Assembly: GCF_014204915.1 (NCBI RefSeq)
Contig: NZ_JACHMH010000001.1
Span: 1 to 64,000 of the forward strand
From: Crossiella cryophila
Lineage (GTDB): Bacteria; Actinomycetota; Actinomycetes; Mycobacteriales; Pseudonocardiaceae
Direction: 5' to 3'
DNA: 64,000 bases
Positions 57,776 through 64,000 of this stretch are shown here, piece by piece. Position 1 is the first letter of the stretch. Each line of letters begins with the position of its first letter. The notes under the pieces are model-generated. The model was not told where the DNA came from and made no database searches. It was given only the letters and a program-made list of their open reading frames with translations. The translations under genes were made by a program, and so were the position numbers.

Positions 57776-59047
57776 TCAGGCGGCCACCGGAAGTGCTGTG
57801 AGCGCGCGGAAGCCTGCCGAGGTCCGGTAGACCGGATGCCCGGCCCGCCGCAGCCCCGGCAGCCGCTCGGCCAGCGCGCGCAACGCCAGCTCGCCTTCCA
57901 GCCGGGCCAGTGGCGCGCCGATGCAGAAGTACCGGCCTGCCGCGAAGGTCAGGTGATCACTGGCGTTGGGCCTGGTGATGTCGAAGGTCTCCGGGTCACT
58001 GAAGATCGCCGGGTCGTGGTTGGCCCCGCCGATCAGCGCCAGCACCGGGCTGTCGGCCTTGATCAGGCAGCCCTCGATCCGCACGTCCTCGTGCGGGTAG
58101 CGGATGGTGAACAGGGTGGTGGAGTCGAACCGCATGGTCTCCTCCATCGCGCCAGGTGAGCGCGTCGGATCGGCCACCAGCCGGTCCCACTGGGCGGGGT
58201 GTTCGAGCAGGTTGTGCACTGCGTTGCCGAGCAGGCTCACCGTGTTCTCGGTGCCCGCGATCAGGGTGGCGATCAGCAGCGACTGCATCTCCCCCAGCGG
58301 CACCTCCTGCTTGGTCGAGGCCAGCAGCAGCGAGCCGATCATGTCGGTCGGCCGCTCGTCGACGCCCTCGGCCCTGCGCTGCTCGACCATCTCGCCGAAC
58401 ATCGCCTTGGTCTCGGTCATCAGCCTGCGGATCTCGCGCAGCCGGGCGAAGCCCATTACCGGGTCGGTGAGCAGGCCGACCCGCTTGGCGATGTGGCCGA
58501 GCCGGGCGTGGTAGCGCGGTGGCGCGCCGATGACCTCGGCGATCACCGCCTGCGGGATGGGCTCGGCGAAGTCGGTGATCACGTCGAACGGCCCTCGGCC
58601 GGGCACCCGGTCCAGCGTCCGGTGCACGATCGCGGTCACCCGGTCCCGGTAGATCTTGTTGGCGCTCGGGGAGAACGAGGGCGCCATCAGCGCCCGCATC
58701 CGGGTCTGGCCCGGCGGGTCGAGGCCGAGGAACTCCTCGATCTCCAGTTCGGCCAGCGCCTTGGCCAGCACCGCGGCCGAGGACACGCCGGCGGTCGTGC
58801 GCACGCCGAATCGGCGGTCCCGCATGATGGCGTTGCAGGTGCTGTATCGGGCGGTCAGCCAGACCCCGGACCTGCTGCGCACCATTGGCGCCCGTTCCCG
58901 GACACCGGCGAAGAACGGATATGGGGATTCGCCGGTCAACGGCCTTGACATTTCGCCGATCACGTCACCGAACTGGCGTAACAGCCAGGCCGTGAGCTGT
59001 TCGGCCCGCAGGCCGGCAGCCAGGCGCACGTCACCCATGATTGTCAT
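57776..59047 (-). CDS. Cytochrome P450, tandem copy 2
   Basis: 423 residues, the same length as copy 1, with the heme Cys at the same position (Cys375, FAAGRYFCIGAPL), AGTENT in the I-helix and EETMRFDS as ExxR. Divergence from copy 1 is concentrated in substrate-contact regions, consistent with duplication followed by specialisation. It lies upstream of copy 1 on the same strand with a 222-bp gap and its own promoter. The substrate is unknown. ATG 59047 has a GGGGGAA Shine-Dalgarno. Confidence 0.93.
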   Translation of the reverse strand: MTIMGDVRLAAGLRAEQLTAWLLRQFGDVIGEMSRPLTGESPYPFFAGVRERAPMVRSRSGVWLTARYSTCNAIMRDRRFGVRTTAGVSSAAVLAKALAELEIEEFLGLDPPGQTRMRALMAPSFSPSANKIYRDRVTAIVHRTLDRVPGRGPFDVITDFAEPIPQAVIAEVIGAPPRYHARLGHIAKRVGLLTDPVMGFARLREIRRLMTETKAMFGEMVEQRRAEGVDERPTDMIGSLLLASTKQEVPLGEMQSLLIATLIAGTENTVSLLGNAVHNLLEHPAQWDRLVADPTRSPGAMEETMRFDSTTLFTIRYPHEDVRIEGCLIKADSPVLALIGGANHDPAIFSDPETFDITRPNASDHLTFAAGRYFCIGAPLARLEGELALRALAERLPGLRRAGHPVYRTSAGFRALTALPVAA

Positions 59048-59089
59048 GCTTTCCCCCAGAGGAAATCAGCCATGGGCGGGCTGGTTCCT

Positions 59090-59118
59090 TTTATAGCAGA
59101 GGGAATGGTGTACGAAAA
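59090..59118 (-). promoter_or_regulatory. Promoter of P450 copy 2, with a half operator
   Basis: Minus strand -35-like TTTTCG (59113-59118), 17-bp spacer, -10 TATAAA (59090-59095). The plus strand across the -35 contains GTACGAA, matching the core of the copy 1 operator. Confidence 0.5.
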
Positions 59119-59133
59119 ACAGCACTCCAGAGA

Positions 59134-60600
59134 TCAGGCTGATCTTTCTGCCGGTTCGCCGTCCTGCGCGCCGAGCCAGTCCAGGATGCCGCAGACCGCG
59201 TCCGTGCAGCCGCCGCAGCCGGTGCTGGCCCTGGTGGCCTTGGCCACCGCGCCCAGGGTGCGCGCCCCTGATTTCCACGCGGTGACGATCCGGCCCTTGC
59301 TCACCGTGTTGCACCGGCAGACCACCGCGGCCGCCGGTAGATCGGCCGGACTGGCCGCCCTTGGCGTGTCCAGCGCGGTGCGGCCCAGCAGCAGGCCGAG
59401 CCGGTCCGCGGGCGCGGGCAGGCCGCGGTCGTAGAGCTGGGTGATGATGGCCGCGGCGTCCGGCGCGCCGAGCACGATCGCCCCGGTCACCCGGTCCTCG
59501 CGCAGCACCAGCTTGGCGTAGCGGCCGCGGGCCGGGTCCTCCAGCCGCAGCACCTCCGCGCCGGGCGCGTCCACCTCGCAGTGCACCTCGCCGAGCGCGG
59601 CCAGGTCCACATCGCGGGCCTTGAGCCGGGTGACCACCGGGGTGCCGTGGTAGCGGGCGGCCGGATCGGCGCCGGTGAGCAGGTCGGCCAGCACCGCGGC
59701 CTGTTCCCAGGCGGGCTGCACCAGGCCGCTGATCGTGCCGGGGTGGCTGGCGCAGTCGCCGATGGCGTGGATGCGCGGATCGTTGCTGCGCAAGGCATCG
59801 TCGATGAGCACACCGCGATCGCAGGCGAGTCCGGCGGCCTCGGCCAGCCTGGTTTCCGCGCGCACACCGGCGGAAACCACCACCAGGTCGGCGGGCACAC
59901 TGCTGCCGTCGTCGAGCTTGAGCCCGTCACCGGGCACGTACCCGGCCGCGAGCACGCCGAGCCGGAACTCGATCCCCAGCGCGCCCAACGTTTTCGCCAG
60001 CACCCGGCCCGCGCCCGCGTCGAGCTGCCGCTCCATCACGTGCCCGACCGGGTGGATCACGGTGACCAGGTTGCCGCGCCCGGCCAGGCCCCTGGCCGCC
60101 TCCAGCCCGAGCAGCCCGCCGCCGAGCACCGCGACCGGCGCGCCGGGTTTGGCCGCGGCCACGATCCGGGCGCAGTCGGCCAGCGTGCGGAAGGCCACCA
60201 CGCCCTGCGCCGGTGCGCCGGTCTCGTCGACGAGTCCGTCGGTGGGCGGCAGCCAGGCCCGGCTGCCGGTGGCCAGAACGATTGCGTCGTAAGGGAGTTC
60301 GGCGCCGTCGGCCAGCCGCACCACCCGGCGCGGCCGGTCGATCGCGGTCACCGTGACGCCGGGACGCAGGTCGACGTGGTGGGTCCCGGCCCAGCTCTCG
60401 TCGTGCAGCCGGACCGCGGCCGCGTCCAGGGATCCGGCCAGCACGCTGGAGAGCAGCACCCGGTTGTAGGCGGGTTCCGGCTCCTCGCCGATCACGGTCA
60501 GCGCGATCCGCGCGCCGTCCGGATCGCGGCGGCGGATCTCCTCGGCCACCCTGGCCCCTGCCATGCCGTACCCGATGACGACCACCCGGCGTGCGTTCAT
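59134..60600 (-). CDS. FAD/NAD(P)H oxidoreductase with BFD-type [2Fe-2S] domain (NasB-like)
   Basis: 488 residues, resembling the N-terminal half of NirB. FAD motif VVVIGYGMAGARVAEE, NAD(P) motif VAVLGGGLLGLEAARGL, FAD C-motif IHAIGDCASHPG, and a C-terminal BFD-like cluster (VVCRCNTVSKGRI ... TGCGGCTDAVC). It has no siroheme domain, so it is not a nitrite reductase. It overlaps the nitrate reductase stop by 4 bp and probably passes electrons from NAD(P)H to that enzyme, like NasB/NasC electron-transfer subunits. Confidence 0.88.
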   Translation of the reverse strand: MNARRVVVIGYGMAGARVAEEIRRRDPDGARIALTVIGEEPEPAYNRVLLSSVLAGSLDAAAVRLHDESWAGTHHVDLRPGVTVTAIDRPRRVVRLADGAELPYDAIVLATGSRAWLPPTDGLVDETGAPAQGVVAFRTLADCARIVAAAKPGAPVAVLGGGLLGLEAARGLAGRGNLVTVIHPVGHVMERQLDAGAGRVLAKTLGALGIEFRLGVLAAGYVPGDGLKLDDGSSVPADLVVVSAGVRAETRLAEAAGLACDRGVLIDDALRSNDPRIHAIGDCASHPGTISGLVQPAWEQAAVLADLLTGADPAARYHGTPVVTRLKARDVDLAALGEVHCEVDAPGAEVLRLEDPARGRYAKLVLREDRVTGAIVLGAPDAAAIITQLYDRGLPAPADRLGLLLGRTALDTPRAASPADLPAAAVVCRCNTVSKGRIVTAWKSGARTLGAVAKATRASTGCGGCTDAVCGILDWLGAQDGEPAERSA

Positions 60601-62672
60601 GACAGGGCCTCCAGCCGGACCGCGCAGACCTTGAACTCGGGCATCCGGCTGGTCGGGTCCAGCGCCGGGTTGGTGATCAGGTTGGCCCGCTGGTCGCCGG
60701 GGAAGTGGAAGGGCAGGAACACGGTGTCGGTGCGCAGGCTGGGCACCGTGCGCACCTGGGCCAGCACCGTGCCGCGCCGCGAGATCACCCTGGCCCAGCA
60801 AGCGTCTTCCAGCCCGGCACGGGCCGCGGTGTCCGGGTGCACCTCGACGAACATGGTGGGCACCGCGTCGTTCAGCTCGGGCACCAGCCGGGTCTGCGCG
60901 CCGGACTGGTAGTGCTGCAGCACCCGTCCGGTGGTGGCGTACAAGGGAAAATCGGCGTCGGGCGCCTCGGCCGGACCGCGGTGGTCGACCGGGATGAACC
61001 GGGCCCTGCCATCGGGGGTGTTGAAGCGCTCCAGGAACATCCGCGGCGTGCCGGGATGATCGTTTTCGGGCACCGGCCAGTACAGCGCCTCGCCCGCGCG
61101 CAGCCGGTCGTAGTCGATGCCGGAGTAGTCGGCGGGGCCGCCCTTGCTGGCCGCGCGCAGTTCGGTGAACACGGTCTCGGCCTCGGTGGGGAACCGCTCG
61201 GCCGGCTGGCCGAGCCGGATCGCCAGCTCCGCCAACAGGTCCTGGTCGCCACGCACCCCCAGCGGCGGGGTGAGTGCCTTGCGCCGCAACAACACCCGGC
61301 CCTCCAGGTTGGTCATGGTGCCGTCCTCCTCGGCCCACTGGGTGACCGGGAAGACCACATCCGCGCGGGCCGCGGTCTCGGAGAGCACGAAGTCGGCCAC
61401 CACCAGCAACTCCAGCGCGTCCAGCCGTTCGGCGATCCGGTTCGAGCGCGGCGCGGAGACCAGCACGTTGCTGCCGAAGACCAGCATCGCCTTCGGCCCG
61501 CCGGGCTGGCCGAGCGCGTCGAGCAGCTCGTAGGCGGAACGGCCGGGACCGGGCAGCTCGTCCGGGCCCACCCCCCAGACCCCGGCCACGTGCGCGCGGG
61601 CGGCCGGGTCGGCGATCATCCGGTAGCCGGGCAGCTGGTCGGCCTTCTGCCCGTGCTCGCGCCCGCCCTGCCCGTTGCCCTGGCCGGTGAGGCAGCCGTA
61701 GCCGGAGCCTGCGACGCCGGGCAGGCCGAGTGCCAGGCACAGGTTGATCCAGGCCGAGACCGTGTCCGCGCCGCTGGCGTGCTGTTCCGCGCCGCGGCCG
61801 GTGAGCACGTAGGCGCTGCCGGCCTGGGCCAGCAGCCGGACCGCGGCCCGCTGGTCGGCCACGCTGACCCCGGTGACCCGCTCCACCTGCTCCGGCCACC
61901 AGCGCGCGGCCATCCGCCAGGCCGCCTCGAACCCGGTGGTGCGCGTGGCCACGTAGTCCGCGGCGAAGTGCCCGTCGGCCACCGCCAGGTGCAGCAGGCC
62001 CAGCGCCAGGCACAGGTCGGTGCCGGGCGCGGGTTGCAGGTGCAGGCTGGCCAGTTCGGCGGTGGCGGTGCGCCGGGGGTCGATCACGATCAGCCCGCCC
62101 CGGTCCGCGGCCTGCCGCAGGTGCTGGGTGAACGGCGGCATGGTCTCGGCCACGTTGCCGCCGACCAGCACCACCGCGTCCGCGGTGTCCAGATCGGTGA
62201 CCGGGAACGGCATCCCTCGGTCCAGGCCGAAGGCCCGGTTGCCTGCCGCGGCGGCCGAGGACATGCAGAACCGGCCGTTGTAGTCGATCTGCGAGGTGCC
62301 CAGCGCGAGCCGGGCGAACTTGCCGAGCAGGTAGGACTTCTCATTCGTCAGCCCGCCGCCGCCGAAGACCGCGACCGAGTCCGGACCGTGCTCGGCCCGC
62401 AGCGCGCGCAGCTTGTCCGCGACGAAGTCCAGGGCGATGTCCCAGGTCACCGGGCGCAGCACGCCGTCCTCGCGGAGCAGCGGCGTGGTCAGGCGGCCGG
62501 GGGTGGTGAGCAGGCTGGCGGCGGTCCAGCCCTTCTGGCACAGCCCGCCGCGGTTGGTCGGGAACTCCCGGGGGTCGACGCGCGGGGCCTGTTCGTTCCC
62601 GCTGACGGCCATGCCGCACTGCAGCGCGCAGTAGGGGCAGTGGGTCGCGGTGGCGGTGGCGATGGCGGTCAC
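60597..62672 (-). CDS. nasA: Assimilatory nitrate reductase catalytic subunit, molybdopterin type
   Basis: 691 residues of the molybdopterin oxidoreductase family. The N-terminal [4Fe-4S] motif is HCPYCALQCGM ... CQKGW, followed by MGD-binding regions (GGGLTNEKSYLLGKFARLAL) and a C-terminal dinucleotide-binding domain (ATTGRVLQHYQSGAQTR). The absence of a Tat signal indicates a cytosolic assimilatory enzyme reducing nitrate to nitrite. Nitrite then goes to NirBD. It is also often called narB or nasC. The start at GTG 62672 is chosen from a TAGCGT hexamer 7 nt upstream; a longer frame to 62732 lacks start signals. Confidence 0.92.
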   Translation of the reverse strand: MTAIATATATHCPYCALQCGMAVSGNEQAPRVDPREFPTNRGGLCQKGWTAASLLTTPGRLTTPLLREDGVLRPVTWDIALDFVADKLRALRAEHGPDSVAVFGGGGLTNEKSYLLGKFARLALGTSQIDYNGRFCMSSAAAAGNRAFGLDRGMPFPVTDLDTADAVVLVGGNVAETMPPFTQHLRQAADRGGLIVIDPRRTATAELASLHLQPAPGTDLCLALGLLHLAVADGHFAADYVATRTTGFEAAWRMAARWWPEQVERVTGVSVADQRAAVRLLAQAGSAYVLTGRGAEQHASGADTVSAWINLCLALGLPGVAGSGYGCLTGQGNGQGGREHGQKADQLPGYRMIADPAARAHVAGVWGVGPDELPGPGRSAYELLDALGQPGGPKAMLVFGSNVLVSAPRSNRIAERLDALELLVVADFVLSETAARADVVFPVTQWAEEDGTMTNLEGRVLLRRKALTPPLGVRGDQDLLAELAIRLGQPAERFPTEAETVFTELRAASKGGPADYSGIDYDRLRAGEALYWPVPENDHPGTPRMFLERFNTPDGRARFIPVDHRGPAEAPDADFPLYATTGRVLQHYQSGAQTRLVPELNDAVPTMFVEVHPDTAARAGLEDACWARVISRRGTVLAQVRTVPSLRTDTVFLPFHFPGDQRANLITNPALDPTSRMPEFKVCAVRLEALS

Positions 62673-62679
62673 CTCTGCG

Positions 62680-62685
62680 ACGCTA
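62680..62685 (-). promoter_or_regulatory. -10 element of nitrate reductase operon, leaderless start
   Basis: TAGCGT on the minus strand, 7 nt before GTG 62672. No clear GlnR box was found upstream. Confidence 0.45.
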
Positions 62686-62783
62686 GGTCCAGCCGGTAAC
62701 CCTCGGATAGCCCCCTGTTGCGTTTGTGCCAACGCCCCCGCACAACGCGCAGGTCGGCACGGTGAGACCGGGGGTGGTGTGAC

Positions 62784-63581
62784 TCAGATCAGGTCGAGCA
62801 GCACGTTGGCGGCGCGGTCCAGACCGGTCAGCGAGGTGGTGGTCGAGCGCGGGTGCAGCGCGTGCACGGCCAGCCGGAACAGCAACGCCCGCAACAGCAC
62901 CTGCGGCCAGTCGATCAGGTGCGACCAGCGCTGCGGCAGGCCGTTGTCGGCTCCGCCCCAGGCCAGCGCGTCCACCACGACCACCCCGGCGGCCCATTCG
63001 GCAGGCCGCCAGTACGGGCTGAAGTCCATGATCCCCGGCGGTGCGTTGCCGGCGAAGAGCACGTTGCCGAACAGGTCGCCGTGCACCACCTGCGGGGCCA
63101 GCTTGACCGGCCGCCGGGACCCGGCCAGCGCGCCGAAGAGCCTGCCGCCCTTGTCCGGCGGCAGCGGGACGCCGTCCTCGCCCCAGGCCATCCGGTCGGC
63201 CAGCGCGTAGATGTCCCTGCGCTCCTCCAGGAAACGCGGGCGGGGCAGGCCCGCGGTGGCGTTGTGCAGCCGCAGCGAGACGGAGACGACCTCGTCGTGC
63301 CGGGGTTCGGGCTGTCCGGCCAGATGCCGGGTGGCCGACCAGCCGGAGACCACCCAGCGGCCGTCGGTGGAACGCAACGGCCGGGCCAGGCGCAGGTTCT
63401 CCACGTCCAGGTTGTCCAGGGTCTGCGCGACCCAGGCCGCCTCGGAGGGATTCATGGCCGGGCGGATCACCGCGTCCCCGCACAGCCAGGCCGGACCGGA
63501 GCCGACCAGCTCGGGTTCCGCGGTGCGGGCGCCGAAAGCCGCTCGCACGTGGGCGGGGGGCGGTTCCGGGGTGGCTGTCAC
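62784..63581 (-). CDS. TIGR02569 family protein, aminoglycoside phosphotransferase-like fold
   Basis: 265 residues. The kinase-like (APH) fold is suggested by QVVHGDLFGNVLFAG (Brenner-like motif with His and Asp) and GIMDFSPYWRPAEW (metal-binding Asp). The actinobacterial TIGR02569 family has no assigned substrate. A homologue sits beside moeZ/moeB1 in mycobacteria (recalled as Rv3205c), so this is part of the conserved backbone. The start at GTG 63581 follows TAGCGT by 7 nt; the frame is open to 63647 but has no start signal there. Confidence 0.85.
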   Translation of the reverse strand: MTATPEPPPAHVRAAFGARTAEPELVGSGPAWLCGDAVIRPAMNPSEAAWVAQTLDNLDVENLRLARPLRSTDGRWVVSGWSATRHLAGQPEPRHDEVVSVSLRLHNATAGLPRPRFLEERRDIYALADRMAWGEDGVPLPPDKGGRLFGALAGSRRPVKLAPQVVHGDLFGNVLFAGNAPPGIMDFSPYWRPAEWAAGVVVVDALAWGGADNGLPQRWSHLIDWPQVLLRALLFRLAVHALHPRSTTTSLTGLDRAANVLLDLI

Positions 63582-63588
63582 GGCAGGG

Positions 63589-63594
63589 ACGCTA
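63589..63594 (-). promoter_or_regulatory. -10 element, leaderless start of TIGR02569 gene
   Basis: TAGCGT on the minus strand, 7 nt before GTG 63581. Confidence 0.45.
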
Positions 63595-63681
63595 CCTGCT
63601 GGCGCGCGAGTTGTGTGGGAGGCGATGTGACCTTCCCGTTTACCCACAGTGGGAAAGTCACATCGCCATGATCACGTAACG

Positions 63682-64000
63682 TCAGTAGGTCGGCAGGCTC
63701 GGATCGATCTGCCGGGCCCAGGCGAGCACCCCGCCGCCGACGTGCACCGCGTCCCGGAAACCGGCCTGGTGCAGTGCGGCCAGTGCTTCCGCGGACCGCG
63801 CGCCGGACTTGCAGTGCAGCACGATCTGGCGGTCCTGCGGCAGTTCGGCCAGTGCCGCGCCGGAGAGGATGCGGTCCTTGGGGATGAGCACCGAGCCGGG
63901 GATCCGCACGATCTCGAACTCGTGCTGCTCCCTGACGTCGACCAGCAGGAACTTGTCCTCCCGGTCGATCTTGTCCTTCAGCTCCTGCGGCGTGATGGTG
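63682..64000 (-). CDS. moeZ: MoeZ/MoeB-type adenylyltransferase-sulfurtransferase, C-terminal rhodanese part
   Basis: Only the last 106 residues lie in the window; the frame is open to the right edge. The segment is a rhodanese domain: LLVDVREQHEFEIVRIPGS, then active-site Cys in VLHCKSGARSAEAL, ending VHVGGGVLAWARQIDPSLP. This is the C-terminus of MoeZ, which adenylylates and thiocarboxylates sulfur-carrier proteins such as MoaD and CysO. A stand-alone rhodanese is possible from the visible part alone, but the wording of the ends and the neighbours favour MoeZ. Confidence 0.82.
   Translation of the reverse strand, partial: TITPQELKDKIDREDKFLLVDVREQHEFEIVRIPGSVLIPKDRILSGAALAELPQDRQIVLHCKSGARSAEALAALHQAGFRDAVHVGGGVLAWARQIDPSLPTY

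Noticed and set aside
59134-60600. A second NirB nitrite reductase
   Set aside because: The siroheme/[4Fe-4S] reductase domain is missing; only the flavin and BFD parts are present, so an electron-transfer partner of the nitrate reductase fits better.
62673-62760. A GlnR box upstream of the nitrate reductase gene
   Set aside because: GGCAC and GCAAC half-sites are only 4 bp apart and do not fit the gTnAC-N6-GaAAC spacing.

Overview
The window is very GC-rich DNA from an actinomycete, most likely of the Pseudonocardiales. The evidence is the GC-rich third codon positions, the many GTG starts, an ESX-associated EspG-like protein, the AdnAB end-resection pair, and a gene backbone that matches the mycobacterial uvrD2-to-moeZ region. 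That backbone comprises uvrD2, nudC, a TrkA-domain K+ channel, adnB, adnA, an alkyltransferase-like gene, a TIGR02569 gene and moeZ. It is compact in Mycobacterium (recalled from memory, not searched) and is stretched here to about 64 kb by accessory blocks.

Layout. 1-5488: one leftward operon of two M16 peptidases, nudC and uvrD2 (cut by the window edge). 5.5-20.1 kb: envelope and signalling genes, namely a DUF2207 protein, two HExxH metallopeptidases, a PCMT-like methyltransferase, an EspG-like protein, a secreted sphingomyelinase D-like phospholipase, a DUF5666 protein, a two-component system, a K+ channel coupled to a degenerate M20 peptidase, a DoxX protein, a secreted M15-like protein and a lipoprotein. 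20.1-26.8 kb: adnB and adnA.

27.5-35.8 kb is the most unusual block. It is a tightly packed rightward operon encoding two Family 2B encapsulin shell proteins (HK97 fold with an inserted cyclic-nucleotide-binding domain), two single-domain geosmin/germacradienol-synthase-like terpene cyclases, a geranyl-diphosphate 2-C-methyltransferase, a 2-methylisoborneol-synthase-type cyclase and a polyprenyl diphosphate synthase. It ends in a clear terminator. The likely reading is an encapsulated volatile-terpene pathway: the prenyl synthase supplies substrate, the methyltransferase makes 2-methyl-GPP, and three cyclases act in or on a two-component shell. All three cyclases carry related Gly-rich terminal motifs that may serve as cargo-loading signals.

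35.8-39.4 kb: a NACHT-LRR protein resembling bacterial anti-phage NLR-like proteins, then the alkyltransferase-like gene. 39.4-42.3 kb: pirin, GH46 chitosanase, a VOC protein and an AraC-type regulator. 42.3-48.4 kb: nitrate/nitrite assimilation (CbiX chelatase, NnaR-type HemD regulator, NirD, NirB, NarK) with a GlnR-like box upstream of nirB. 48.5-56.2 kb: a leftward operon built around a PknG-like kinase with GlnX-like and GlnH-like partners, a VWA protein and a trypsin-like protein. 56.3-59.0 kb: two tandem paralogous P450s, the first with a 13-bp palindromic operator at its promoter. 59.1-62.7 kb: assimilatory nitrate reductase and its flavoprotein partner. 62.8-64.0 kb: the TIGR02569 gene and the 3' end of moeZ.

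Two features run through the window. Many genes have a -10-like hexamer 5-7 nt before the start codon and no Shine-Dalgarno, as expected of leaderless mRNAs. A short palindrome, TCCACAGTGGA, recurs far more often than composition predicts. No tRNA, rRNA, CRISPR array, insertion sequence or integrase was seen.
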